Numbered from the stretch's first letter, positions 17,895 through 29,695 are shown. The stretch is 64,000 nucleotides of DNA from Acinetobacter celticus (GCF_001707755.1 NZ_MBDL01000008.1:124001-188000); one strand, 5' to 3'. The notes: generated by a model from the sequence alone, not told the origin. Numbers and translations: made by a program.

Positions 17895-17926
17895 AGCATC
17901 CTACCTTCGGTTAGGGTGCTTTTTTA
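17895..17926 (+). terminator. Terminator after dacC
   Basis: AGCATCCTACC-TTCG-GTTAGGGTGCT hairpin with a stable UUCG-type loop, followed by a T-run. Confidence 0.8.
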
Positions 17927-17967
17927 TTTTATACTTCTCTGATTATTAAATTTTAAGATGGATCATC

Positions 17968-18507
17968 ATGAAAAAGAATATTCGCCCTTATTTAGAACAT
18001 CATCCAAAAATTGATTCGACGTGCTATATCGATGATCTGTCTGTCGTGATTGGTGAAGTGACCTTGGCAGAAAATGTGTCCGTTTGGCCTTTTGCCGTGA
18101 TTCGTGGCGATGTCAATCATATTAAAATTGGGCGAAACTCGAATGTACAAGATCATACGATGTTGCACGTCAGCCATAAAAAAGCCGATAAACCCGAAGG
18201 CTCACCGCTGATCATTGGTGAAGATGTGACCATTGGTCATCATGTTAAGTTACATGGCTGTACGATTGGCAACCGAGTCTTGGTCGGTATTAGCACCATT
18301 GTTTTAGATGATGCAATAATTGAAGATGATGTGATGATTGGCGCAGGTTCACTTGTACCGCCGCGTAAGCGTTTGGAAAGTGGTTATTTATATGTAGGAA
18401 GTCCTGTTCAGAGAATTCGTCCTTTAACCGATCAGGAAAAAGAGTTTTTATCCTATTCGGCACATCATTATGTAAAAGTGGCAAATAATTATTTAGAACA
18501 GAACTAA
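17968..18507 (+). CDS. Gamma-carbonic-anhydrase-like hexapeptide protein, YrdA type
   Basis: A 179-residue left-handed beta-helix protein built from hexapeptide repeats (for example VIGEVTLAENVSVWPFAV). The metal-ligand histidines of the gamma-class carbonic anhydrase group are visible: MLHVSH and IGHHVKLHGC. Many YrdA/CaiE-like members lack proven carbonic anhydrase activity, so the reaction is uncertain. It is a single gene between two terminated units. Confidence 0.88.
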   Translation: MKKNIRPYLEHHPKIDSTCYIDDLSVVIGEVTLAENVSVWPFAVIRGDVNHIKIGRNSNVQDHTMLHVSHKKADKPEGSPLIIGEDVTIGHHVKLHGCTIGNRVLVGISTIVLDDAIIEDDVMIGAGSLVPPRKRLESGYLYVGSPVQRIRPLTDQEKEFLSYSAHHYVKVANNYLEQN

Positions 18508-18549
18508 TTTCATTCAATGATTATTAGCATGTTAATTGAAGATAAAAGT

Positions 18550-18574
18550 ATTCACTAAAGCAGAAATAGTGAAT
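18550..18574. repeat. Perfect inverted repeat upstream of the class C beta-lactamase
   Basis: ATTCACTA and TAGTGAAT, 8-bp arms around a 9-nt spacer, 45-69 bases before the ATG at 18619. There is no T-run, so it reads more like an operator or a leader hairpin than a terminator. Confidence 0.55.
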
Positions 18575-18618
18575 AAATGAGAGAATAACGGTTTACATGA
18601 TTGAGGAAAGCAACAGAA

Positions 18619-19785
18619 ATGTTTTTTAAATTTCAGAGCGTATTTAAAACTAGCATCGTTACATTGGCGATAGGATTAAGCAGCTATTCCAATGCAGATG
18701 AAATCAGTCAAAATAAGAAAAACATTGAAACTGCCGTTAATCAATCATTTCAGCCACTTATGGCAAAGTATGGCGTGCCTGGAATGGCAATAGGTGTCAT
18801 TTATAAAGGGAAAGTTTATGAACAATATTATGGTCTCCAATCTCAGGTTGATCATAAACATGTAGATAGCCGAACGCTTTTTGAATTAGGTTCTGTCAGC
18901 AAAATTTTTACTGCAACTGCAGGAGCTTACGCCAAAACTCAAGGCAAACTCTCTTTTGATGACCATCCAAGTCAACATTGGCCTGCTCTAAAAAATTCAG
19001 AAATAGACAAAGTTAATTTATTAGAACTAGTCACGTATACAAGTGGTAATTTACCCTTACAATTTCCAGACCATGTCAAAACCGATACGCAAATTTTAGA
19101 ATATTTCCAAAATTGGCATAGCAAAAACCCTATTGGTCAGTATCGTCAATATTCAAACCCAAGTATTGGACTGTTTGGCGAATTAACCGCAAGATCAATG
19201 CAAATTCCTTTTACCTCACTCTTAGAACAAGTCATTTTTCCAAAACTCAATTTAAAACATACATATGTCAACGTACCCAAAGCACAAATAAAACACTATG
19301 CTTTTGGTTATGATCAGCAAAACAACCCGATTAGAGTGACCCCTGGTGCCTTAGATGCGCAAGCCTATGGTGTCAAATCTTCCCTTCCAGATATGCTGAC
19401 GTTCTTAAATGCCAATTTAAGTATAGAAAAAAATGGTTCAGATATTCAAAAAGCAATTTCTGAAACACACAAAGGCTATTTTAAGCTTGGCAACATGACA
19501 CAAGCACTGGGCTGGGAAACTTTTTCGTATCCGACAACTTTGGAAATTTTGCAAGAAAGCAATTCTGAAAAAGTGGTGATGCAATCAAATCCAGTTGTAA
19601 AAAATACGGTTCAGGAAAAATCTAAAGTTTTTCACAAAACTGGTTCTACCAATGGCTTTGGGAGCTATGTATTCTTTGTTCCTGAAGAAAACTTTGGATT
19701 GGTGATGTTGATGAATAAAAGAATCCCCAATCAGGAACGTATCAAAGCAACCTATGACGTCTTTAATAGCTTAAAAAATCAGTAA
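18619..19785 (+). CDS. ampC: Class C beta-lactamase, ADC family
   Basis: A 388-residue periplasmic serine beta-lactamase of the Acinetobacter-derived cephalosporinase (ADC) family. The motifs are complete: SVSK (nucleophile Ser, in GSVSKIFTA), YSN (in QYSNPSIG) and KTG (in [11 protein letters not shown]). The signal peptide ends near SYSNA. Long stretches match ADC enzymes from memory ([48 protein letters not shown]), but the sequence diverges clearly from the A. baumannii forms. The ATG at 18619 is used; a TTG at 18601 is in frame but lies within the ribosome-binding region (GAGGAAAG). No ISAba1-type element and no ampR gene lie upstream. Confidence 0.93.
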   Translation: MFFKFQSVFKTSIVTLAIGLSSYSNADEISQNKKNIETAVNQSFQPLMAKYGVPGMAIGVIYKGKVYEQYYGLQSQVDHKHVDSRTLFELGSVSKIFTATAGAYAKTQGKLSFDDHPSQHWPALKNSEIDKVNLLELVTYTSGNLPLQFPDHVKTDTQILEYFQNWHSKNPIGQYRQYSNPSIGLFGELTARSMQIPFTSLLEQVIFPKLNLKHTYVNVPKAQIKHYAFGYDQQNNPIRVTPGALDAQAYGVKSSLPDMLTFLNANLSIEKNGSDIQKAISETHKGYFKLGNMTQALGWETFSYPTTLEILQESNSEKVVMQSNPVVKNTVQEKSKVFHKTGSTNGFGSYVFFVPEENFGLVMLMNKRIPNQERIKATYDVFNSLKNQ

Positions 19786-19834
19786 TTTTTTTAAAATGAG
19801 ATAATAAAATTCACTGAACATCCATATTTTATAC

Positions 19835-19871
19835 AGAACCATTTCAGTAAAAACCTGACTGGGATGGTTCT
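19835..19871 (+). terminator. Two-tier hairpin after ampC
   Basis: AGAACCAT/ATGGTTCT outer stem with an inner CAGT/ACTG pairing, about 50 bases after the ampC stop. The T-run is poor, so this is a possible but not strong terminator. Confidence 0.45.
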
Positions 19872-20051
19872 TCGTTGATGATGACAGTTTCGTGTTGACC
19901 ATTTGAATGCTGTTTCATCAGTTTTGATTCAGCCTTCTTATCTATACAACTTAACCTTGCATTAAATAAACAACCAAAGAAATATTCTCTCAACATAGCC
20001 ATGCCCGCCTAAATTTTGTAGAATAGCCTTTTTATCCCATGGTGCTTTTTT

Positions 20052-20537
20052 ATGACCGCTTGGACTGCCCACGTTACTGTCGCAACTGTCGTTGAAAAAG
20101 ACGGAAAATTTCTGTTTGTAGAAGAACATACAGAAGGTGTTACGCACACTGTGTTTAATCAGCCTGCGGGTCATGTTGAATGTGGTGAATCTATTATACA
20201 AGCGGCCATTCGTGAAACCATGGAAGAAACGGGCTATGCGGTAGATATTGATGCCCTATTGGGTATTTATACTTATACGCCGCCGATGTTTCCAGACCGT
20301 ACCTATTTCAGATTTTGCTTTTTAGCCCATGTACTGGAATATTTTCCAGAAGCTGAACTAGACAAAGGCATTGTCGGGCCAAAATGGATGTCGTTGGATG
20401 AACTCCAAGAATCAGCCCGCGCACGCAGTCCCTTGGTCATTAAAGCTGTACAAGATGCGCTTTCTGGTCAAAAACATCCTTTATCGCTCGTTTATGAGCA
20501 CCAAAATTCTCCCTTAATTTCAAATTTGGATGCTTAA
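20052..20537 (+). CDS. nudJ: Nudix hydrolase, NudJ-like
   Basis: A 161-residue Nudix hydrolase with a complete Nudix box ([20 protein letters not shown] then TGY). E. coli NudJ hydrolyses HMP-PP and nucleoside di- and triphosphates. It begins at ATG 20052 and overlaps or abuts mnmA. The nudJ-mnmA-hflD-purB order is the one in E. coli, which supports the ortholog call. It is probably the first gene of a transcript shared with mnmA. Confidence 0.88.
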   Translation: MTAWTAHVTVATVVEKDGKFLFVEEHTEGVTHTVFNQPAGHVECGESIIQAAIRETMEETGYAVDIDALLGIYTYTPPMFPDRTYFRFCFLAHVLEYFPEAELDKGIVGPKWMSLDELQESARARSPLVIKAVQDALSGQKHPLSLVYEHQNSPLISNLDA

Positions 20538-20541
20538 TCCT

Positions 20542-21675
20542 ATGCAACAACGTGTCATCGTCGGTATGTCTGGTGGTGTAGATTCTTCTGTTTCTGCAGC
20601 ACTTCTTCTTCAACAAGGATATCAAGTTGAAGGTCTTTTCATGAAAAACTGGGAAGAAGATGATGGTACGGAATATTGTACGGCGATGGATGACTTAGCC
20701 GATGCACAAGCGGTTTGCGACAAAATTGGTATTAAGCTACACACAGCCAACTTTGCCATGGAATATTGGGATCGTGTATTCGAGCACTTCTTAGCTGAAT
20801 ATGCTGCGGGTCGCACTCCAAATCCAGATATTTTATGTAATAAAGAAATTAAATTTCGTGCATTTTTAGATCATGCTGTAAATTTAGGTGCAGACTTTAT
20901 TGCGACGGGTCATTATTGCCGTCGTGGTGAAACAGCAACGAATTCACGTGGTGAAGAATATGCCCCTTTGTTACGCGGTTTAGACCAGAACAAAGACCAA
21001 ACCTATTTCTTACATGCCGTGCATGGTCGTGAAATTAATAAAACATTATTCCCTGTCGGCGAAATTGAAAAGCCTCAGGTGCGTAAAATTGCAGAAGAAC
21101 TGGATTTAGCGACAGCTAAGAAAAAAGACTCTACAGGTATTTGTTTTATTGGCGAACGTCGCTTTAATGATTTCTTAAAACAATATTTGCCTGCACAGTC
21201 TGGAAAAATTCTTCTGGACAATGGTAAAGAGGTTGGTGAACACCACGGCTTAATGTACTATACGCTCGGTCAGCGCGGTGGCATTGGCATTGGCGGTTTA
21301 AAAGGTGCTGAAGAAGGCGCTTGGTTTGTCTTATATAAAGATATTGAAAGCAATCGTTTGGTTGTTGGTCAGGGACATGAACATCCCCTCATGCAAAGTA
21401 CTATACTTTGGAGTGAAGCTGTAGATTGGGTTGCTGGCGAACAGGAAATTCCTGAAACAGGTTTCCGTTGCACGGCAAAAACTCGCTACCGTCAGTCCGA
21501 TCAGGCTTGTACTTTGTACAAAGACACAACTATGCCAAATGGTGTCCGTGTCGAGTTCGATGAACAGCAACGTGCTGTGACCCCAGGACAAAGTGTTGTG
21601 TTTTACTCAGGTGAAGTTTGTTTAGGCGGTGGTGTGATCCATCATACCAATGCACCTAAACCGGATTTTATTTAA
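20542..21675 (+). CDS. mnmA: tRNA-uridine 2-sulfurtransferase
   Basis: A 377-residue enzyme that thiolates U34 of tRNAs for Lys, Glu and Gln in the cytoplasm. The ATP-binding PP-loop is GMSGGVDSS, and the two catalytic cysteines lie in [12 protein letters not shown] and [10 protein letters not shown]. The target-recognition region [10 protein letters not shown] is present. The start at 20542 ([12 protein letters not shown]) is preferred over an ATG at 20530 because GGATG lies 9-10 bases before it; either way it overlaps or closely abuts nudJ. Confidence 0.96.
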   Translation: MQQRVIVGMSGGVDSSVSAALLLQQGYQVEGLFMKNWEEDDGTEYCTAMDDLADAQAVCDKIGIKLHTANFAMEYWDRVFEHFLAEYAAGRTPNPDILCNKEIKFRAFLDHAVNLGADFIATGHYCRRGETATNSRGEEYAPLLRGLDQNKDQTYFLHAVHGREINKTLFPVGEIEKPQVRKIAEELDLATAKKKDSTGICFIGERRFNDFLKQYLPAQSGKILLDNGKEVGEHHGLMYYTLGQRGGIGIGGLKGAEEGAWFVLYKDIESNRLVVGQGHEHPLMQSTILWSEAVDWVAGEQEIPETGFRCTAKTRYRQSDQACTLYKDTTMPNGVRVEFDEQQRAVTPGQSVVFYSGEVCLGGGVIHHTNAPKPDFI

Positions 21676-21690
21676 AAGGATTGTTTAGGC

Positions 21691-22422
21691 ATGACAGAGT
21701 TACCGTTTCAACAGTCTCAGACTCTGAATGTTCGCCAAAATCGTGCATTAGCGTTAGCAGGTGTTTTTCAAGCTACCCAACTAACGCATATGACTGCACT
21801 AGCAGGACATCAGAATATAGGCGAAAGCGGTAGCTTTTATTTAGAGCAACTCATTAAAGCCAGTTTAAATATTCGGCCCAGTGGCACTTGTCACTGCCAG
21901 ACCTTAGATTTTTTTCATCAACTGGCTGATATTTCATTGGGTCTCAAAACACTAGAAAGTAGCATTAACCAACCGTTTAATACCTCTCCGACGTCTAGAT
22001 TACCTAAACTTTCCAATACAAAATTACCGATGAGCTATGCGATGGCATTGCTCCAATTAGAAAAAAAAGTCTACAACAATCCTAAATTTGTTGAAATTAT
22101 TGAACAGTCTCAACAAAAAATATTAAAACAACTTTCATTTTTTGATCATAATTATCTACATCCAAGTGTCATTGCTAGTCTGGCACAGACGTATGTCGAA
22201 ACTGCAGGACAAATTAATCCACGAATTATGGTTCGTGGTAATGCTGAAGCATTTAAAGATTCATCTCACACCAACCGCATTCGCGCTTCCCTTTTTACTG
22301 GCCTACAAATGGCGCATTTATGGCGTCAACTGGGTGGCAGTTCATGGGGAATGATTTTCAGTAAGCGCAAACTACTTAAAGATATTCAAGATCTGGCTCG
22401 TTTACAGTATCAGGTGATTTAA
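21691..22422 (+). CDS. hflD: HflD-like lysogenization regulator
   Basis: A 243-residue all-helical protein of the HflD (YcfC) family, begun 15 bp after mnmA. The N-terminus [20 protein letters not shown] matches the family, as does the C-terminal [21 protein letters not shown]. In E. coli HflD binds the phage lambda CII protein; its native role is unclear. It is somewhat longer than the E. coli protein (about 210 residues). Its place between mnmA and purB supports the call. Confidence 0.88.
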   Translation: MTELPFQQSQTLNVRQNRALALAGVFQATQLTHMTALAGHQNIGESGSFYLEQLIKASLNIRPSGTCHCQTLDFFHQLADISLGLKTLESSINQPFNTSPTSRLPKLSNTKLPMSYAMALLQLEKKVYNNPKFVEIIEQSQQKILKQLSFFDHNYLHPSVIASLAQTYVETAGQINPRIMVRGNAEAFKDSSHTNRIRASLFTGLQMAHLWRQLGGSSWGMIFSKRKLLKDIQDLARLQYQVI

Positions 22423-22469
22423 CTGATGCTAGACGAGCTCTTCGCTTTACGTTTAATTCCAAAGTTTAA

Positions 22470-23867
<1,398 letters not shown>

Positions 23868-23883
23868 TTCGTCTTTAAACTAA

Positions 23884-23911
23884 AAGGCGAAGCTCCGGCT
23901 TCGCTTTTTTA
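23884..23911 (+). terminator. Terminator after purB
   Basis: GGCGAAGC-TCCG-GCTTCGC hairpin with a run of T directly after it. Confidence 0.88.
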
Positions 23912-23947
23912 TTATCATTCCAATACTTTATAGTCGAAAATAACAAA

Positions 23948-24586
23948 ATGATTGAATCCCAATTCAGCGTAAAACACTGGCTTCTTTTAGGTTTTTTAGT
24001 CCTTGCCATTATCATTGCAAGTATTCAACCGCTCGAACTATCCTCTTATATACTGCATCAGATTGGTACAGTATTGATGCTGATTGCCCTATTCATTTGT
24101 TTTAAAAAAATTGGTCTCAACTTTTATAGTTTTACTTTGTACATTGGCTTTTTACTCATTCACATTGTTGGCGCGCACTATTTATATTCTTATGTGCCTT
24201 ATAACGAATGGCTCATTCAATATTTCAATTTTGATCTCAATCAAACAATGGGCTGGACACGTAATATGTACGATCGTTTAGTTCATTTTGCTTATGGCGT
24301 ATTGTTATATCCTTTTTTCTACCGCTTATTCCAAGTCTGGTTATCTACATTAAAACCATTCACAGTTTTTCTGTTGGTTATTCAATTTGTTATGGCAAGT
24401 AGCCTGGTCTATGAATGGATTGAATGGTGGATTGCGATGGGTTTATCTCCTGAAGATGCAGAAAACTATAATGGACAACAAGGAGACATCTGGGATGCTC
24501 ATCAAGATATGTTACTCGCGACAGTCGGTGCCATGATCACGGGTATCTTTCTACTCATTACAGGGCAGAAAAAAGCACTCGATTGA
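23948..24586 (+). CDS. DUF2238/YjdF-type inner-membrane protein
   Basis: A 212-residue protein with about six membrane segments. The loop region YDRLVHFAYGVLLYPF, followed by YEWIEWWIAMG and GDIWDAHQDML, fits the DUF2238 (YjdF) family, which has conserved acidic and His residues in membrane loops. Function is unknown in the family. The stop codon lies inside the loop of the terminator hairpin it shares with the convergent Bap-like gene. Confidence 0.82.
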   Translation: MIESQFSVKHWLLLGFLVLAIIIASIQPLELSSYILHQIGTVLMLIALFICFKKIGLNFYSFTLYIGFLLIHIVGAHYLYSYVPYNEWLIQYFNFDLNQTMGWTRNMYDRLVHFAYGVLLYPFFYRLFQVWLSTLKPFTVFLLVIQFVMASSLVYEWIEWWIAMGLSPEDAENYNGQQGDIWDAHQDMLLATVGAMITGIFLLITGQKKALD

Positions 24587-24596
24587 GTGCTTTTAA
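24573..24596. terminator. Bidirectional terminator overlapping a stop codon
   Basis: AGCACTC-GATT-GAGTGCT hairpin with A-run before and T-run after. The TGA of the DUF2238 gene lies in its loop. It also ends the convergent Bap-like gene. Confidence 0.75.
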
Positions 24597-24610
24597 TCAA
24601 ATCGTTTTAT

Positions 24611-26806
24611 TTAGAGCAGAATGTAGCTTTGATGCTGTAATTCATCTAAGTCTAGTCGAATATTTGAGTGTACAGAATCCAACGTCTGCACTTGTTCTAT
24701 CATTTGAGAGCTAGAAAATTCTGCTGATGGCTTAGCCAGTTCTTCAATCAATAATGCATCAATATTCAATGAACCTAGATCAATTTCAGCATGGTCTACA
24801 ACATTTTCATTTAACAGTGATTGAATATTGAATTTTACTTCCTCAACCATTGTCTGTTTAGGCTGAGAAGATGCGATGATTAATAATTCACTCAATTGCA
24901 TAAATTGAGTAGAAACAACATCATTTTGCGCTAAATCAACATCTGTTTCTGCAACATCAACAGTAAATTCAAATGTACCACTCTTAGCGCTTGGGTTTCC
25001 TGCTGAGTCTGTTTGGCTAAATGCATAGCTATATTTACCTGGGGGTAAATCGCTTTCAGGTGTATAAGTCCATTTACCTTTTGCATCAACCTTAACTATT
25101 ATAACAGCTATCCCATTTTCATAAATGGTAATAGTGGCATTTGCCTCCCCCTTTCCTTCAAAAATTGGAGTACCGTCTTTGGTGGTTTCACCAGACTTAA
25201 TGACTGATTTACTTTCGCCAGTATCATCATATACATTCGGTAAATCTGGTACAGCAGGTGCTTTTGTATCCTTAGTTCCTTTTATTTCACTCGGGCTAGA
25301 CTGATTTCCAGATGGATCATAAGCATAAACGTTAGCAACTGTATCATCAGTCAATGCAGGTGATAGCTTGATGATATAGGTTCCATCCTCTTTTACTGTG
25401 CCTGAGCCCAATAAACTACCATCTGTTTTACTTCGAATTTCAATTTTTGAACCAGGCTCAGCTTTACCGCTCACCTCAGTACCATCGGTATTCAATATAG
25501 CTGTTGGAGCCTCTGGTGCAATATTATCCTGACCTGCAACAATATCCACAAGTTTAGATTTATTACCAGCTGTGTCTTCGGCAGAAATACTGGCTTTATC
25601 GCCCTTCGCTAATGCAGGATTAAGTGCGATTTCAAAATTACCTTGACCATCTACATCAGCTGTGCCAATAGGTTTTCCATTCACATCGGTGATTGTAATT
25701 TTTGAATGGGGTTCAGCCTTTCCTTTTACTAAACGACCATCTTCAGTGACTTCAAATTGTGGTTGATTTGGCGCTAAAGTATCTTTACCAAATTCAACAG
25801 TACTTCCGTCCGAACGATTGCCAGCGCCATCTTCAACGATAACTTTTGCTGTGTCACCCGACTTTAATGCAGGACTAACAGGAATACTAAAACTTCCATC
25901 TGAAGCAGCCAAAACTGGGCCACCAATGATGGTCGTCCCATCCGCGGCATAAAGATAAACTTTCGCACCAGCTTCTGCATAACCTGAAACAATGTTACCC
26001 GACTCATTAACTTGTGCATTTGCATCATCGGGGGCAATGGTATCTTTATTACCTGTTATGAGTATTCCTTTAGATTTATTACCTGCTTGATCAACAACAT
26101 AAACGATTGCTTTAGTGCCATCTGTAATTGCATGGTCTAGTATAATTTTATAACTCCCATCACTCCCGACAGTCGCTTTTCCAAGAATATTTCCTTTCAA
26201 ATCTGTAATATAAATTATGGCATTTGCTTCAGCTGTACCTGAAAGTACTTTCCCTTCATTATCTAGACTACCTTTTGGCGTCGCTGGTGCAACAATATCA
26301 GTATTTTTATGATCACTTTCCTTGTCATCATCTTTATTAAATGCCAACAAATACAATCCCTCTGCGGCAAGTAGACCTAAACCTGCCTTTAAAAGAGAGG
26401 GAGAATCATCTTCAAGTGTATTTCCCGTATTCACTGCTGTCTGTTGTGCAGCGCTAACGGTTGTACTTGTAGCTGAATTGATAATTTGAAGATTTTCATT
26501 TACAGGAGTGTAATCGATAAATGTGCCATTAATATCAAACTCAGCCAATGCATATTCACTGTGCTCTCCATAAAATAAAAGTGTATGACTTTCCTCAATT
26601 CCTTCGACAAAGAAATTTTCAATAATAATTTTTTGGCCATTTTTTAAAAGAATAATACAATTATTTCCAGAACGTGTCAGAGAAGCTACGTCCTCTTTAC
26701 TAATAGCAACTTGCACATATGAGGGTTGCATTAAATTTATTTTTGATGCTTGAGTGTCTTTTAATACAGCTTGACTTGCTTTTGCAATAACGACGATTCT
26801 TGTCAT
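24611..26806 (-). CDS. Short Bap-like protein with five Ig-like repeats
   Basis: A 731-residue surface-type protein. Residues 1-110 look like the BapA prefix-like domain that opens Acinetobacter biofilm-associated proteins. A hydrophobic stretch (about 138-156) follows, then four Ig-like repeats of about 85 residues, each opening with an IAP- or LAP-type motif and holding DxAGNxS, then a fifth, longer and different repeat (about 515-620). The last 105 residues are unusual and have no RTX GGxGxD repeats. Classical Bap is thousands of residues long; this resembles the short Bap-like (BLP2-type) proteins reported in the genus. GAGGG precedes the ATG. The repeats are seen; adhesion is inference. 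Confidence 0.8.
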   Translation of the reverse strand: MTRIVVIAKASQAVLKDTQASKINLMQPSYVQVAISKEDVASLTRSGNNCIILLKNGQKIIIENFFVEGIEESHTLLFYGEHSEYALAEFDINGTFIDYTPVNENLQIINSATSTTVSAAQQTAVNTGNTLEDDSPSLLKAGLGLLAAEGLYLLAFNKDDDKESDHKNTDIVAPATPKGSLDNEGKVLSGTAEANAIIYITDLKGNILGKATVGSDGSYKIILDHAITDGTKAIVYVVDQAGNKSKGILITGNKDTIAPDDANAQVNESGNIVSGYAEAGAKVYLYAADGTTIIGGPVLAASDGSFSIPVSPALKSGDTAKVIVEDGAGNRSDGSTVEFGKDTLAPNQPQFEVTEDGRLVKGKAEPHSKITITDVNGKPIGTADVDGQGNFEIALNPALAKGDKASISAEDTAGNKSKLVDIVAGQDNIAPEAPTAILNTDGTEVSGKAEPGSKIEIRSKTDGSLLGSGTVKEDGTYIIKLSPALTDDTVANVYAYDPSGNQSSPSEIKGTKDTKAPAVPDLPNVYDDTGESKSVIKSGETTKDGTPIFEGKGEANATITIYENGIAVIIVKVDAKGKWTYTPESDLPPGKYSYAFSQTDSAGNPSAKSGTFEFTVDVAETDVDLAQNDVVSTQFMQLSELLIIASSQPKQTMVEEVKFNIQSLLNENVVDHAEIDLGSLNIDALLIEELAKPSAEFSSSQMIEQVQTLDSVHSNIRLDLDELQHQSYILL

Positions 26807-26943
26807 TTTTCCCTCAATATCCTAATTTTTTAGTTTTCTAAAGAATAAAAAACTTATTTTATTTCTTATGGCTAACTTAACAAAACAATGCAAATGGTAC
26901 AATTAAAAACATGAAAAATAATGTATTAAATAAATACTTGGCC

Positions 26944-26975
26944 AAAAAAAAGGCCAGTAAATACTGACCTTTTTA
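26944..26975 (-). terminator. Terminator downstream of sohB
   Basis: Minus strand: GGTCAGTA/TACTGGCC hairpin (one G-T pair) followed by eight T. Confidence 0.75.
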
Positions 26976-26995
26976 TTCTGCTATTTAAAAACTAT

Positions 26996-27958
26996 TTATA
27001 ATTTCGGATCACGTATTTGTATTAAGCTTGAGTTGGCTTGGCTTAAGGTTTCTATGACTTTATGCATGACTGTTGGAACCAACGAATCTGCAATTTGTGC
27101 TGCTTGTAAACCTAATTTCTCACCCAAAGTTGGCTTTTTACGGGTTTCAATTACATAAACATCATGCTGAGGCAATAAGTTCAATACGAATTCATCTGAA
27201 GTTTGTAATTGATCTACAAGTTTCAAGTCCAAAGCATCTTGACCATACCAATGTTCACCTGTTGCCACCTTATCAACATTCAATTGAGGGCGATATTTCG
27301 AAACGAAATGCTTAAACAGGTTATGCGTTTGTTGCAATTCCTCTTCAAATTTTGCTTTGCCTTCATCGGTATTTTCGCCAAACATGGTTACTGTACGTTT
27401 GAACTGACCGGCTGTATAGAGTTCAAAGTCGATGTGTTTTTCTTTCAATAAACGATTAAAATTAGGTACTTGTGCAACCACGCCGATTGAACCAACCACT
27501 GCAAATGGTGCAGAAATAATTTCTGAGCCAATACATGCCATCATGTAGCCACCACTGGCTGCCACTTTATCGACACAAATACTTAACTGAAAACCTGCAT
27601 CACGTAAGCGCACCAATTGCGCCGCAGCCAAACCATAGCCATGTACCATGCCACCGGGGCTTTCCAAACGCAGTACCACACGGTCTTTGCCTGCTTTCGC
27701 TGTGGCTAAAATTAAAGTAATTTCTTCGCGTAGGTGCTCAACCGCCGAGGCAGCTGTATCGCCTTTAAAATCCAATACATAAACTTTTTGATTGGTTTTT
27801 CTGCGTGCACGGGCTTCTTTCGATAATTGTTGCGCCAATTGAAGCAACTCAAGTTTTGAGCTTGTTGTTTGAGCAATTTTTTTTCTTTGTTCGTTAATAC
27901 GAGCATTCAAATGATGAATGCGAATTTCAGCAGGTAACTTAGTTGTATGAAATAACAT
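26996..27958 (-). CDS. sohB: S49 peptidase, SohB-like
   Basis: A 320-residue signal-peptide-peptidase-type protease. The nucleophile Ser lies in ASGGYMMAC and the general-base Lys in GQFKRTVTMFGENT, the Ser-Lys dyad of family S49. SohB acts at the inner membrane of E. coli on membrane and signal peptide fragments. This copy is a little shorter than E. coli SohB (349) because the N-terminal membrane anchor is reduced to a basic helical region with no clear membrane segment. It is followed by a terminator; a membrane gene lies upstream in the same direction. Confidence 0.87.
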   Translation of the reverse strand: MLFHTTKLPAEIRIHHLNARINEQRKKIAQTTSSKLELLQLAQQLSKEARARRKTNQKVYVLDFKGDTAASAVEHLREEITLILATAKAGKDRVVLRLESPGGMVHGYGLAAAQLVRLRDAGFQLSICVDKVAASGGYMMACIGSEIISAPFAVVGSIGVVAQVPNFNRLLKEKHIDFELYTAGQFKRTVTMFGENTDEGKAKFEEELQQTHNLFKHFVSKYRPQLNVDKVATGEHWYGQDALDLKLVDQLQTSDEFVLNLLPQHDVYVIETRKKPTLGEKLGLQAAQIADSLVPTVMHKVIETLSQANSSLIQIRDPKL

Positions 27959-28040
27959 ATAATTTATTTTCTCGAATTTAATCTGTGCTTAAAAGCTAGA
28001 TTAGGTCAATTGCATCTTTTTTCAATAGCAGTTTTGCATC

Positions 28041-28667
28041 TTAGCCTGACTTTCTTCGTTGCAATAAAGTGTATTGCTTTTCAATATCGTTAACTGCAAA
28101 TAAGCGTAAATACAACCAGAAGTTTATATAGTATAAAAGCCCGATGAAGCCAGCATTAATGGGCCACCATGTTTGAATAAAAAACTGACCGCGTCGAGCA
28201 GATGGATTTGGCACCAACACTGAGTACATTAAAATAAAGATCATCAACATAAATAAAATGACGGCTATTTCAGCCCCACGACTTTGTATCAAAGGTTTTT
28301 TACCTTGCTGTATTGCCTTCTGAATTCGATGCATTTTGAAGATAGCTTGTGCCTGAATATAGCTTCGCCATTGCTGGCGTACAACAACATGCTGCTTTTG
28401 TCTTTGCAATATGTAATACAAAATTGGCCCGATCATGCATGAAATGATGACAAATTGATCATATAACCAGCGATGATAATTTGTCATTCCTTCACTACGT
28501 GAAGTGGGAAACCAACCCTCATACGGTATGAATATGGCCAAAACAACACTCGTCAACACCAAAACCACCGCCAGATATTCTGCAATATACGGTGTGCCCA
28601 ATAGAGCCTGATATAAATCCCTTTGTGCTTTTTGCGCAATTTTGGCTTGTTGTTTATTTTCAATCAT
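28041..28667 (-). CDS. Membrane protein of unknown function
   Basis: I do not recognise this 208-residue protein. It has four likely membrane segments in two pairs (about 28-50, 72-88, 132-152, 168-190) with a long basic cytoplasmic loop between them (QQWRSYIQAQAIFKMHRIQK region). No catalytic motif is visible. It lies 82 bp upstream of sohB on the same strand and downstream of pstB, from which a terminator separates it, so it may be co-transcribed with sohB. Confidence 0.7.
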   Translation of the reverse strand: MIENKQQAKIAQKAQRDLYQALLGTPYIAEYLAVVLVLTSVVLAIFIPYEGWFPTSRSEGMTNYHRWLYDQFVIISCMIGPILYYILQRQKQHVVVRQQWRSYIQAQAIFKMHRIQKAIQQGKKPLIQSRGAEIAVILFMLMIFILMYSVLVPNPSARRGQFFIQTWWPINAGFIGLLYYINFWLYLRLFAVNDIEKQYTLLQRRKSG

Positions 28668-28705
28668 TCATTTTTTAAATTAAAATTTTTATGCATAAAT
28701 TATAA

Positions 28706-28733
28706 CAAAAAAACAGAGCGCTAAGGCCCTGTT
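28706..28733 (-). terminator. Terminator of the pst operon
   Basis: Minus strand: AACAG-containing stem with a mismatch, then seven or more T, about 35 bases after the pstB stop. Confidence 0.6.
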
Positions 28734-28768
28734 TATACTATTTTTTTCTTTTTAATTAGATTGATATA

Positions 28769-29695
28769 TTAACCAAAACGACCTGTAATATAGGCTTCCG
28801 TCAATTGATGATCGGGTTGCGTAAAGACTTTTTCAGTGGAGTTCACTTCAATTAAATCACCCAAATGGAAGTAAGCTGTACGGTCAGAGACACGCGCTGC
28901 CTGTTGCATAGAATGCGTCACAATCGCAATGGTATATTGATTTGATAATTCTGAAATGAGCTCTTCAATTTTAGCCGTCGCAATTGGATCTAATGCTGAA
29001 CAAGGTTCATCCATTAAAATAACTTCAGGGCTCACCGCAATGGTACGCGCAATACATAAACGTTGCTGCTGACCACCCGACAACCCCGTACCCGGTTGGT
29101 TTAAACGATCTTTTACTTCGTCCCACAAACCTGCTTTACGCAAACTGTTTTCAACAATTTCTTCCATGTCATATTTATCACGTGCCAAACCATGCAATTT
29201 CGGGCCATAAGCCACGTTATCAAAAATGGACTTCGGAAATGGATTGGGCTTTTGAAAAACCATACCTACCTGTGCACGAAGTAAAACCACATCCAGATTT
29301 GGATCATAGATATCTTGATTATCCAACATCACCTTGCCTGTTACACGACATGAATCAATCGTGTCATTCATGCGGTTCAGGGTACGAAGGAACGTTGATT
29401 TACCACAACCCGACGGCCCAATAAAAGCAATGACTTCATTTTCATAAACTTGTATATCAATGCCTTTAATCGCTTCAGCTTCGCCATAGTAAACATGCAC
29501 ATCCGTCGTGCTCAATTTTACATTTTTCGACTTCGCATCTTTTTTATTGCTCGACTGTGTATCGAACTGAGAGACAAAAGAAGTTGCTGTCTGTTTTTGC
29601 TCTTCTGGAGAGGCGGTAAATTGTTTTTGCTCTGGATTCACTGATTTATCCTGATCTAAGGAATTCATTTTTGATGTTGCCGTTACAGTATTCAT
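28769..29695 (-). CDS. pstB: Phosphate ABC transporter ATPase PstB
   Basis: A 308-residue ATPase that powers the high-affinity phosphate importer at the inner membrane. Walker [10 protein letters not shown], signature LSGGQQQR, and Walker B VILMDEP are all intact; GYITGRFG-type C-terminus is present as YITGRFG. A polar N-terminal extension of about 55 residues, rich in Gln, Ser and Lys, precedes the ABC domain, making it longer than E. coli PstB (257). It is the last gene of pstSCAB; phoU does not follow. Confidence 0.95.
   Translation of the reverse strand: MNTVTATSKMNSLDQDKSVNPEQKQFTASPEEQKQTATSFVSQFDTQSSNKKDAKSKNVKLSTTDVHVYYGEAEAIKGIDIQVYENEVIAFIGPSGCGKSTFLRTLNRMNDTIDSCRVTGKVMLDNQDIYDPNLDVVLLRAQVGMVFQKPNPFPKSIFDNVAYGPKLHGLARDKYDMEEIVENSLRKAGLWDEVKDRLNQPGTGLSGGQQQRLCIARTIAVSPEVILMDEPCSALDPIATAKIEELISELSNQYTIAIVTHSMQQAARVSDRTAYFHLGDLIEVNSTEKVFTQPDHQLTEAYITGRFG

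Noticed and set aside
18508-18618. Insertion sequence promoter upstream of ampC
   Set aside because: No terminal inverted repeats or transposase sequence; only a short 8-bp repeat is present.
27535-27720. Small frame opposite sohB
   Set aside because: Antisense shadow without start signals.
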